From the NCBI GenBank assembly GCA_946614405.1, contig CAMOGZ010000068.1, positions 1 through 7,439 of the forward strand: a DNA stretch of 7,439 nt. Reading direction: 5' to 3'. The notes under the pieces were generated by a model that did not search any database, was not told the origin of the DNA, and worked only from the letters and a program-made list of their open reading frames with translations. The position numbers and the translations under genes were made by a program. The DNA comes from an uncultured Eubacterium sp. GTDB lineage: Bacteria; Bacillota; Clostridia; Peptostreptococcales; Anaerovoracaceae. This document shows, in pieces, positions 1 to 6,912 of this stretch (the first letter of the stretch is position 1; each line of letters starts with the position of its first letter).

Positions 1-995
<995 letters not shown>

Positions 996-1006
<11 letters not shown>

Positions 1007-2048
1007 TTTCTTTTTCCTCACCGTCCTCTAAACGAAATGTATTATTAAGATTATCCGTCAGGTACTCCACGATGGATGTGATCTCGCCGTACCGCATTCG
1101 GGTCGGCCCAATGACCCCTAGCTTGCCCACCAGCTGTCCGTTGACATGGTAGGTCGCTGTGATCAGTGAGCAGTCACTCATGTTCACGTCCGGGTTCTCC
1201 GTACCAATGGTCACGATGACGCCATCGTCCCGATCCATCAAAGTCTTAACGAATTGATCCTTCTTATCGAACAAAGAAATGAAGTTCTTCGCCCGGCTAA
1301 GGTCACTGAATTCCGGAATGTCGAAGATGTTCGACAGCCCGTCCATATATAGATTGACATTCAGCATGTCTGACAATGTCCGCATGAAGTTCGGCATGAT
1401 GCTGCCTGCCAGGCGGTTCATGGCCTCCAGGTCGGACCGCAGATCCTCTATGATATTACTGGTCAGCACCTCTGTAATGGTACGTCCCTTATAATTATAT
1501 GTAATATTCTTGGCCAGGATCTGAAGCGCTTCCTCTGTGTAGGGGAACTTCAGCTTCAGTGTCGTATTGGATACCTTGCCGCTCTCGGCCACGATCATCA
1601 GCACCACTGTGCGTTCATCCACCGGCAGAAGGTTCACGAACTGCAGCCGGTCCTCCGTCTTGGTGGGTGACACCACGAAGGATGCGAGATTGGTGATCTC
1701 AGACAGCAGCTCCGCCGCCCTCTGGATGGTGCGGTCGAACTCATCGATATCCGCCCGCAGCGTCTCGTTGATGATCTGCTTGGCCTCAGGGGAAACCTCC
1801 GGCTTCTTCATCAGATCATTGACATACAGCCGGTATGCCTTGTCCGAGGGGACTCTCCCGGCAGAAGTGTGCGGGTGGGTCAGATAACCCATTTCCTCCA
1901 GGTCGCTCATTTCATTCCGAATGGTCGCCGGACTCACCGCCATGTCGAATCTCTTGGAAAGCGTTCTCGAACCAACAGGCTCGGCCGTTCTGACATAGTC
2001 ACTGATGATGGCCTGTAATATTTTCAATTTACGTTCTGTTAATTCCAT
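996..2048 (-). CDS. hrcA: Heat-inducible transcription repressor HrcA
   Basis: HrcA is the dimeric repressor that binds CIRCE operators and shuts off class I heat-shock genes; in other Firmicutes its activity depends on GroEL. The N-terminal winged helix (about residues 1-80) is clear: LTERKLKILQAIISDYV, EPVGSRTLSKRF, SPATIRNEMSDLEEMGYL and the wing signature HPHTSAGRVPSDKAYR. A long regulatory/dimerisation region follows, with ASFVVSPTK, FVNLLPVDERTVVLMIV and the C-terminal GKLGVIGPTRMRYGEI. At 350 residues it is full length for the family. I place the start at the ATG at 2048 rather than the one two codons earlier at 2054. The AAGGAG site is 8 nt from the 2048 ATG but only 2 nt from the other. 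It is the first gene of the operon and lies directly downstream of a CIRCE element, so it is autoregulated. Confidence 0.97.
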
Positions 2049-2063
2049 GTCCATCTCTCCTTG

Positions 2064-2090
2064 TTAGCACTCAACCTATCCGAGTGCTAA
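2064..2090 (-). promoter_or_regulatory. CIRCE operator (HrcA binding site)
   Basis: The sequence is a perfect inverted repeat, TTAGCACTC and GAGTGCTAA separated by exactly 9 nt. This matches the CIRCE consensus at every arm position. It lies between the promoter and the hrcA ribosome binding site, covering about +5 to +31 of the predicted transcript. HrcA bound here would block initiation or early elongation of hrcA-grpE-dnaK. Confidence 0.97.
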
Positions 2091-2101
2091 TCACTACATA
2101 T

Positions 2102-2130
2102 AATGTACTACTGACCCACCAGAATGTCAA
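2102..2130 (-). promoter_or_regulatory. Sigma-A-type promoter of the hrcA-grpE-dnaK operon
   Basis: On the minus strand there is a perfect -35 box TTGACA (2130-2125), a 17-nt spacer and a -10 box TACATT (2107-2102, 4 of 6 consensus positions). The predicted start point near 2095 is just upstream of the CIRCE element. That is the usual arrangement for HrcA-controlled operons. The consensus -35 and ideal spacing make this a strong call, although the -10 box is imperfect. Confidence 0.8.
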
Positions 2131-2172
2131 CCGTATTTCTTAATTTTTTCCCGCAAAAACACGAATCTTCAG

Positions 2173-2201
2173 TTGCTCTTCACATTGTTCACAAGTATAC
2201 T
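2173..2201 (+). promoter_or_regulatory. Predicted promoter of the membrane-anchored protein gene
   Basis: A -10 box TATACT (2196-2201, 5 of 6) is preceded at 17 nt by TTGCTC (2173-2178), a weak -35 box with 3 of 6 matches. Transcription would start near 2208 and give a very short leader before the GGGAGGAG site and the ATG at 2223. The promoter diverges from the hrcA promoter, about 40 bp away. The call rests on spacing and position only. Confidence 0.5.
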
Positions 2202-2222
2202 ATAAGTATTGGGAGGAGTAAC

Positions 2223-2819
2223 ATGAAACGGATATTGATCATCATCCTCCTGGTCGCGATTTCTTTGTTTCTTCTGCTGCTTCAGCTGCTGTCCTATACA
2301 CCGCAGACGCACCCGGAAGAAGAGGCGAAGGAAGCTGTCGCCTCCGGGTTTGACTTTATCATTGACAAGGACTATACAGCAGCAGGCATCTACATAGAGG
2401 ATATGGCCAAGGCCGCAGACACCCTTCAGAAATCCGCAGAGCTCACTGACGTGCAGACTGATGCACTGCTGGATGCTCTCTTTGGGAATTTCAACTATAC
2501 CATCGTTTCCGCTGAGGCGACGGATGATCCCAGACGCGCAGTGGTACGGGTCAACGTGGTCAACGGCGATATGAAGTCGGCGGTGGACTCCTGGAAGAAA
2601 GACCTGGAGAAGATCGCCCTGAAGAACATGAAGAAGAGCGAGGCGGAGGTCTCCGCCCTGATGATCGACGATCTCATCAAGGAGATCAAGGAAGCCCCCC
2701 TGAGAGAAGAAGAAGTCATCGACATTTCCGTCATCAAGACGGACGACGACACCTGGAAACTGAATATGACTCCGGAGCAGTTCAGCATTCTGCTGGGTGG
2801 GCTGGATCAGGCATTATAA
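2223..2819 (+). CDS. Small membrane-anchored protein of unknown function
   Basis: I do not recognise this gene. From the ATG at 2223 it encodes 198 residues. A lysine/arginine-flanked hydrophobic segment at about residues 4-24 (MKRILIIILLVAISLFLLLL) predicts a signal anchor or signal peptide. No lipobox cysteine follows, so it is not a typical lipoprotein. The rest is a soluble, charged domain, presumably outside the membrane: a helical first half (EEEAKEAVASGFDFIIDKDY), then NFNYTIVSAEA and RRAVVRVNVVNGDMKSAV, which look like paired beta strands, then a Lys/Glu-rich helical stretch and a terminal TWKLNMTPEQFSILLGGL. This helix-then-sheet pattern recalls the small NTF2-like extracytoplasmic domains common in Clostridia (DUF4878/DUF5105-like); that is a guess from pattern, not an assignment. 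The 2223 start is preferred because a GGGAGGAG site lies 6 nt upstream; the open frame extends further upstream without a usable site. It is divergent from hrcA. Confidence 0.8.
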   Translation: MKRILIIILLVAISLFLLLLQLLSYTPQTHPEEEAKEAVASGFDFIIDKDYTAAGIYIEDMAKAADTLQKSAELTDVQTDALLDALFGNFNYTIVSAEATDDPRRAVVRVNVVNGDMKSAVDSWKKDLEKIALKNMKKSEAEVSALMIDDLIKEIKEAPLREEEVIDISVIKTDDDTWKLNMTPEQFSILLGGLDQAL

Positions 2820-2841
2820 GGACCGGACCCCCGGTCCTTTT
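2818..2841 (+). terminator. Hairpin terminator overlapping the stop codon of the membrane-protein gene
   Basis: A 9-bp stem (AAGGACCGG pairing with CCGGTCCTT) closes a 4-nt loop and ends in a short T run (2838-2841). The A residues of the TAA stop codon form the base of the stem, so a ribosome terminating there would cover part of the hairpin. The T tract is short, so read-through into the regulator gene 24 nt downstream is plausible. Confidence 0.6.
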
Positions 2842-2864
2842 CCATCGAAAGACGAGGAGCAGCC

Positions 2865-3692
2865 ATGGCAAAACAGAAAGAATACTTCACCACAGGCGAG
2901 TTCGCCCGCCTGTTTAACATCAACAAACAGACTTTGTTCTATTATGACAAGATCGGGATCTTCTCCCCCGCCTTCACCGCGGACAACGGCTACCGATACT
3001 ACTCCTTCAACCAGATCGAGACCTTCCAGGTGCTGATGATGCTCCGGGAGCTTCAGGTCCCCGTGAAGGACATTCAGGCCCACCTGGCCCGCAGAAGCCC
3101 CCAGGCGCTGATCCGCCTGCTGGACGAGCGCCGCGCGGAGGTGGAGCAGAAGCTGAAGCATCTGCAGTCTGTCCGCAGGTACATCGACGAGAAGATCCGC
3201 ATCACCCGGGAGGGCCTCAGCGCCAGGCCCGGGGAGATCATCACGGAAGACCGGCCGGAGGAATACCGGATCACCACGGATTACACCGGCACCGACGAAG
3301 AGCCGGACGTTCTCGCCGCCGTCACCGACCACTTCCGCTACTGCCAGAGCCAGGGGCTTACCATCATCAACACCATCGGCGCCATGATCCCCATCGACGG
3401 GATCAGCGACAAGGGCTATCACTACTCCCGCTTTTACACCGTGGTCTCCCCCCAAGAGGCCCAGGAGGCCGGGCTCTCTGCTATGCCGGAATCCGCCGGA
3501 CGCTATGTTGCCCTCTACGATGATCACGGCTATGACAACGTTCTCGCCATGTGCCACAGACTTCTGGACTATGCAAAAGAGAACCACCTGAAACTGGATG
3601 GTTCTCTTTATGAGGATGTTATTTTGGACGACTTATCCGTCAATGGGTATCATAATTATCGGATCAAACTTTCCGCCCGTATATGTCCCTGA
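2865..3692 (+). CDS. MerR-family transcriptional regulator with GyrI-like effector domain
   Basis: This is a cytoplasmic one-component regulator of the MerR superfamily, 275 residues long. The N-terminal winged helix-turn-helix is at about residues 7-75: YFTTGEFARLFNINKQTLFYYDKIGIF followed by DNGYRYYS, the classic MerR helix 2 and wing. A dimerising coiled coil follows (about 85-118, LLDERRAEVEQKLKHLQSVRRYI). The C-terminal ~150 residues fit a GyrI-like/BmrR-type ligand-binding domain (strands around YRITTDYTG, YHYSRFYTVV and AGRYVALYDDHG). This architecture usually senses drugs or small organic ligands and not metals, and no metal-binding cysteine set is visible. A GGAG site 5 nt before the ATG fixes the start. 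It converges with the symporter gene, overlapping it by 29 bp; it may regulate that gene, which is inference from proximity. Codons are GC-rich compared with the carD region. Confidence 0.9.
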   Translation: MAKQKEYFTTGEFARLFNINKQTLFYYDKIGIFSPAFTADNGYRYYSFNQIETFQVLMMLRELQVPVKDIQAHLARRSPQALIRLLDERRAEVEQKLKHLQSVRRYIDEKIRITREGLSARPGEIITEDRPEEYRITTDYTGTDEEPDVLAAVTDHFRYCQSQGLTIINTIGAMIPIDGISDKGYHYSRFYTVVSPQEAQEAGLSAMPESAGRYVALYDDHGYDNVLAMCHRLLDYAKENHLKLDGSLYEDVILDDLSVNGYHNYRIKLSARICP

Positions 3693-5097
3693 ACTCGGAA
3701 AGGTCGATGGTCTCGCCTTTGCTGCGCCGGGCCAGGGCGTCCATGATCCTGGCGAAGCTGTCTTTGTTGATGGGGTGCATCCACACCACCACGGCAACTC
3801 CGATCATGCAGATCCCCGGGATCAGGGAGAAGCTGTTGCTGATCCAGGTCAGCGCCAGGGGCCCCTGCTCCGTGACGGACTCATTGAACTGAGCCATCTG
3901 CAGGATGATCCCCAGAAGCTGGGATCCCACCGCTGTAGCCAGGGACTCCGACAAAGCCTGCAGCGAGATGACCTGGCCGGAGTGTTTCTCTCCGGAATAG
4001 AGCTCCTCCGCCTCGCAGACATCATAGATCATGGAAGGCATGAGCTGCCAGTAGCAGGTGTTGCCCACCGTATAGATCAGGCAGATCACAGCACTGCCCA
4101 GGAATGTATTCCAGGCCAGAAATCTCGCTCCCACCAGCAGAATCCCCGTCAGTCCGACCCCTGCGGCCAGGACTGTTTTTTTATCGGTTTGGCCGCAGAT
4201 GGCCGTCACCAGGGGAGCCAGGGCGATGCCCACCACGGTGATGATCAGCATCAGCAGAGAGATCTGCCCCGCGGAAAGCCCCTGATTATAGGTAAAGTAG
4301 TAGATACGGTCTGAGGAGAAGAAGGTGTTTGCCACCAGATACAGCAGGCTGGCGCCGATGATGAACCGGATGGGTCTCAGCTTGATGATCTCGGCATAGT
4401 CCCGGAACATCTCCGCGATCTGCCCCAGTCCCAGGCCTCTCTTCTTCTCCGGGTCCCGAACAAAGTCCGGTCGGTCGGTCTCATGGATGGTCAGGGCGCA
4501 GATCAGAAGCGCCGCCCCGCTGACCACGCCAACCATGATCCCCGTCATGGTCCAGGACATCTCCCGGGAGCGTCCCATGGTCATGAGCAGATCCACCAGC
4601 GCCGTGGGGAGTACCATACCCATGGCCATTCCAACCTGATTGAATACGTAAGCAAAGGTCCTCAGCACCGTGCGCTCATGGTAGTCCTCGGTAAGATCCG
4701 AGCCCCAGGCCATATAGGGCACAAAGAACAGCGCAAAGGCCTGCCAGAAAAACAGCGTCATTACGAAATAGTAGATCAGCTTGACGGTGTAGCTTGCGCC
4801 GATCGCCGTAAACAACAGGCTCGTCGCCAGTGCCACCGGGAAAGCCGCCGCCATGAGAAATGGCTTGCGTTTGCCGAACCGGGATTCCGTATTATCGGAC
4901 AGAAATCCCGTGATGGGACCGCAGATCACTTCCCAGATGGATCCAATGGCTACGATGGTTCCTGCCGCCGCCGGCCGGACTCCAGCCACCGAGGTGAGGA
5001 AGAACAGCAGAAATGTCCCCGCCATGGTGTACATGGCATTGTCCGCAACGCCGCCGATGCCGTATGAAAGTTTAGTATGAAATGGTAATCTATTCAC
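3664..5097 (-). CDS. GPH-family (MelB-like) sugar:cation symporter, MFS
   Basis: This is a 12-helix plasma-membrane transporter of the glycoside-pentoside-hexuronide:cation symporter family, 477 residues, which is normal length. Family marks seen: KLSYGIGGVADNAMY in helix 1, with an Asp at the place of MelB Asp19; GPITGFLSDNTESRFGKRKPFL in the helix 2/3 loop; PYMAWGSDLTEDYHERTVLR in the loop after helix 4; a central loop with DFVRDPEKKRGLGL; and NTCYWQLMPSMIYDVCEAEE in the second half. The helix 2 segment reads IWEVICGP where MelB has IWDAINDP, so the cation-site aspartates are changed (Glu and Gly). The start is the GTG at 5097, 5 nt after a GGAGG site; an upstream in-frame TTG at 5112 lies within that site's region and is unlikely. 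Substrate cannot be read from the sequence: a plant or host glycoside or oligosaccharide is likely for the family. No sugar-cleaving enzyme gene is adjacent. Confidence 0.9.
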   Translation of the reverse strand: MNRLPFHTKLSYGIGGVADNAMYTMAGTFLLFFLTSVAGVRPAAAGTIVAIGSIWEVICGPITGFLSDNTESRFGKRKPFLMAAAFPVALATSLLFTAIGASYTVKLIYYFVMTLFFWQAFALFFVPYMAWGSDLTEDYHERTVLRTFAYVFNQVGMAMGMVLPTALVDLLMTMGRSREMSWTMTGIMVGVVSGAALLICALTIHETDRPDFVRDPEKKRGLGLGQIAEMFRDYAEIIKLRPIRFIIGASLLYLVANTFFSSDRIYYFTYNQGLSAGQISLLMLIITVVGIALAPLVTAICGQTDKKTVLAAGVGLTGILLVGARFLAWNTFLGSAVICLIYTVGNTCYWQLMPSMIYDVCEAEELYSGEKHSGQVISLQALSESLATAVGSQLLGIILQMAQFNESVTEQGPLALTWISNSFSLIPGICMIGVAVVVWMHPINKDSFARIMDALARRSKGETIDLSEFRDIYGRKV

Positions 5098-5122
5098 GTT
5101 TGCCTCCTGCAATTTGATTTCT

Positions 5123-5157
5123 GACTATATAGTAAAGTATATAGTTACTATATAGTC
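5123..5157. repeat. Inverted repeat containing three copies of a 10-bp palindrome (candidate operator)
   Basis: The block is a perfect inverted repeat with 13-bp arms (5123-5135 and 5145-5157) and a 9-nt centre. Inside it the self-complementary decamer ACTATATAGT occurs exactly at 5124-5133 and 5147-5156, and with one mismatch (AGTATATAGT) at 5136-5145. Start-to-start spacing is 12 and 11 bp, about one helical turn. It covers the predicted promoter of the symporter gene, so the most likely role is cooperative binding of a repressor or activator. The protein that binds is not known; the convergent MerR-family regulator is one candidate. Confidence 0.75.
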
Positions 5158-5159
5158 AA
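5129..5159 (-). promoter_or_regulatory. Predicted promoter of the symporter gene, embedded in the palindrome array
   Basis: On the minus strand a good -35 box TTGACT (5159-5154, 5 of 6) is followed by either TTTACT at 17 nt (5136-5131) or TACTAT at 19 nt (5134-5129), each 4 of 6 for the -10 box. A 19-nt spacer would be the elongated form activated by MerR-family proteins; a 17-nt spacer would be an ordinary promoter repressed by the array. The sequence does not decide between them. The leader to the GTG start is about 30 nt. Confidence 0.6.
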
Positions 5160-5174
5160 GCACTTTTTTCGGGC

Positions 5175-5197
5175 AAAAGAAAAGAGGCTTACGCCTC
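5175..5197 (-). terminator. Rho-independent terminator after carD-like gene
   Basis: On the minus strand, 13 nt after the stop codon, a 5-bp stem GAGGC/GCCTC closes a GTAA tetraloop and is followed by TTTTCTTTT. The stem is short but the stable GNRA-type loop and good T tract fit a terminator. It should separate the carD-like gene from the symporter gene downstream. Confidence 0.7.
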
Positions 5198-5210
5198 CTA
5201 TTCTTTCCTT

Positions 5211-5729
5211 CTACTCTGTGGTGTAATACTCGTTCCCAATTCTGTCTTCGATGTAACCTTGCACATCATCCATAGGGATTTCCAACACTGCTGCAATCTC
5301 ACCGAACAACAAGTCTTCAGCCTTCTTCATGAACCGTTTGTCGATCTGGCCCAAATGCCTGTTCTGTTTCTTAGCCTCCTCTTTCTTCTTGTGTATCGAT
5401 TTCGTCAGTCGAATCAGTTCGATACAGTCATGTGCATTGATCACTGACTGATAGTGCTTGGATAGCTGCTGAATACTGCTACACTTGTAGATCTCTGCAG
5501 GAACGCCGGGCATGCTGTCGATCAGGTCAAGAACTTCTTCCTCCGATATGACAGGCCGCATATAAACCTTGTCATTATCCGTCGGAGCGAAAATTGTTCC
5601 GCTCTGGTACAGTGGCTCCAGAACGTAATATTCCCGGTCGTCCTCTGGTCCAAAAACTTGCGTCGAGATTGCGTCCACTCTGCACACGCCGGTAGAACCG
5701 TACATGATCAGATCGCCTGTCTCAAACAT
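5211..5729 (-). CDS. CarD/CdnL-family RNA-polymerase-binding transcription regulator
   Basis: This 172-residue protein matches the CarD_CdnL_TRCF family. The N-terminal Tudor-like RNA-polymerase interaction domain (about residues 1-60) opens with MFETGDLIMYGSTGVCRV and continues with YYVLEPLYQSGTIFAPTDN, the typical K/R/T-rich beta-barrel pattern. The C-terminal half is all-helical: SEEEVLDLIDSMPG, a basic stretch KSIHKKKEEAKKQNRHL, and KRFMKKAEDLLFGEIAAVLEIP. CarD proteins bind the RNA polymerase beta subunit and influence open-complex stability at promoters; in Firmicutes the homologues are poorly understood. Length is close to the usual 155-170. The start at 5729 follows a GAGGGTG site at about 6 nt. 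The gene stands alone, with its own promoter region upstream and a terminator downstream. Codons are more AT-rich than in the flanking symporter gene. Confidence 0.88.
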   Translation of the reverse strand: MFETGDLIMYGSTGVCRVDAISTQVFGPEDDREYYVLEPLYQSGTIFAPTDNDKVYMRPVISEEEVLDLIDSMPGVPAEIYKCSSIQQLSKHYQSVINAHDCIELIRLTKSIHKKKEEAKKQNRHLGQIDKRFMKKAEDLLFGEIAAVLEIPMDDVQGYIEDRIGNEYYTTE

Positions 5730-5758
5730 CTAGTCACCCTCTTTCGCAATCTGTTAGC

Positions 5759-5803
5759 ATTATATACCGAGTTTAGTATAGCACAAATAAACCAATAATG
5801 TAA
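5759..5803 (-). promoter_or_regulatory. Promoter region of the carD-like gene (two overlapping candidates)
   Basis: On the minus strand a perfect -10 box TATAAT (5764-5759) lies 16 nt after TTGTGC (5786-5781, 3 of 6 for -35). A second candidate just upstream is an extended -10, TG-N-TATACT, with TATACT at 5780-5775 and a weak -35 around 5803-5798. The two overlap so that the -10 of one falls within the spacer of the other. The first would give a leader of about 20-25 nt. Confidence 0.6.
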
Positions 5804-5882
5804 GTAGTTTTTTCTGAAAATAATAGAATTTTCTGTTTTTTGCCTTATTTTCGTTGAAATTCCAATGTTTTACAATTAAGGA

Positions 5883-5912
5883 AATGCCGCCATGATGTCT
5901 CACAGCGGCATT
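5883..5912 (-). terminator. Hairpin after the GTPase-DUF1980 gene, probable terminator
   Basis: A perfect 8-bp stem (AATGCCGC with GCGGCATT) closes a 14-nt loop, 10 nt after the TAG stop codon at 5923. On the minus strand the stem is preceded by seven Ts and followed by TCCTTAATTG, a poor T tract, so termination efficiency is uncertain. Position at the end of the operon supports a terminator or 3'-end stabilising role. The rest of the gap up to the carD-like promoter (about 5804-5882) is AT-rich and shows nothing I can support. Confidence 0.45.
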
Positions 5913-5922
5913 AAAAAAATAT

Positions 5923-6903
5923 CTAAAATGTTGCAACTTCCGGAACAGCCGGTCCCACCTTCCGTACCTCACGGCAGTACAGCACCGGACCCGGTCCTCC
6001 GTCCTGGGCGTAGATTGGATCGTTCTCGATCTTCACCTTGGCGGTGATGCTGACCCAGTCTCCGTTTTCGAACTTGGCAGCATCTTTGGTCCACTTACAG
6101 ACCAGACCGGCAAACTGAATATCCTCCACGCAACATGTCATGACATGGCGTCCGAAGACGAACTTGTCCTCCGGGATCTCTCCCCCGTTGACCAGTCGTC
6201 CGCGAATATGCAGGACCTTTCCCTCATACTTATTCTGATCATCATTGATGTCGCGGTACCATTCCGCATAGGCGTCATCCTTGATGGTGATCTCATTCTT
6301 GGTAAGGTCGAAAGGCAGCGGATCCGGAATGTTATCCATCTCCACATCGTCCTCGCCATACTCATAGATGATCTGGCTCTTGCGGTTTGCGGCGCGGCAG
6401 ATCTTATGGAACTGCATCTTGGTGCTGACACCCTCTGCATCCACCTGGTCCATGACCTTGCGGTCGCAGCGGTTGAACACCACCAGCTCCGCGCTCTTCA
6501 GCTTGTCGTAAACCAGCTGTCTCATGTTCTGGTTGTAGCTGAGGAACGTTCTGGCGTCGGCAAACATCATCTCCTGGTAGGTGAGCCATTCCGTGGGGAA
6601 TGCCCGATAGAGGGAGTCCAGCCCCCACATTCCGTTGTATTCGATGATGACACGCTCCACCCGGTGCTTCTTCTGAAGCTCGGTCAGCAGTTCCACAGTC
6701 AGGTCCTCTTCCTCCTCGATGGTCTCAAAGAACACGTTGGTGCCGAAGAACTTGCTGGGATGATACTCCTCTTCCCCTTCTTCACAAAGCAGGAACAAAG
6801 TCCGCTCCCCTATGTTAAAGTCCGGTCCTTCCAGGGCTTCCTGGATGAACTTGGTTTTCCCGGATTCCAGAAATCCGGTGAACAAATATACTGGTATTTC
6901 CAT
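5923..6903 (-). CDS. COG0523-like G-domain protein fused to a DUF1980-like (YcgQ/TIGR03943-type) domain
   Basis: The 326-residue protein has two parts. Residues 1-190 resemble a CobW/COG0523 GTPase: P-loop GFLESGKT at 10-17, the NE-x-GE-like region CEEGEEEY at 40-47, IIEYNGMWGLD at 86-96 in place of the usual IE-T/S-G switch region, D116, and the base-recognition motif NRCD at 144-147 (NKxD type). The metal-binding CxCC motif that normally follows the NE-x-GE region is absent. Residues about 205-320 resemble the C-terminal domain of DUF1980 proteins: KYEGKVLHIRGRL, then FVFGRHVMTCCVEDIQFAGLVC (C257, C258, C269), an OB-like pattern. There is no CobW_C domain and no membrane segment, so it is probably cytoplasmic. 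AAGGAG 5 nt before the ATG fixes the start, 9 nt after the upstream His-rich GTPase gene, so both are co-transcribed. A metal-allocation role is inference from both domains and the neighbour. Confidence 0.82.
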   Translation of the reverse strand: MEIPVYLFTGFLESGKTKFIQEALEGPDFNIGERTLFLLCEEGEEEYHPSKFFGTNVFFETIEEEEDLTVELLTELQKKHRVERVIIEYNGMWGLDSLYRAFPTEWLTYQEMMFADARTFLSYNQNMRQLVYDKLKSAELVVFNRCDRKVMDQVDAEGVSTKMQFHKICRAANRKSQIIYEYGEDDVEMDNIPDPLPFDLTKNEITIKDDAYAEWYRDINDDQNKYEGKVLHIRGRLVNGGEIPEDKFVFGRHVMTCCVEDIQFAGLVCKWTKDAAKFENGDWVSITAKVKIENDPIYAQDGGPGPVLYCREVRKVGPAVPEVATF

Positions 6904-6912
6904 GGTGTCTCC

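Noticed and set aside
2124..2222. Upstream extension of the membrane-protein gene by 33 codons
   Set aside because: It has no ribosome binding site before 2124, it would put the hydrophobic anchor internally, and it covers the predicted promoter; the ATG at 2223 has a strong site.
2814..3587. Long minus-strand open frame opposite the MerR-family gene
   Set aside because: It is an antisense shadow of a clear regulator, caused by GC-rich third positions, with no ribosome site or family features.
4483..5067. Plus-strand open frame opposite the symporter
   Set aside because: It is an antisense shadow rich in His, Gln and Arg, with no domain signature; the minus-strand protein is unambiguous.
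5828..5850. AT-rich GAAAAT/ATTTTC inverted repeat
   Set aside because: A 6-bp AT-only stem is expected by chance in such AT-rich intergenic sequence.
5760..5972. 70-residue minus-strand open frame in the AT-rich gap
   Set aside because: It overlaps the end of the GTPase-DUF1980 gene and the carD-like promoter, has an unlikely composition and no recognisable motif.
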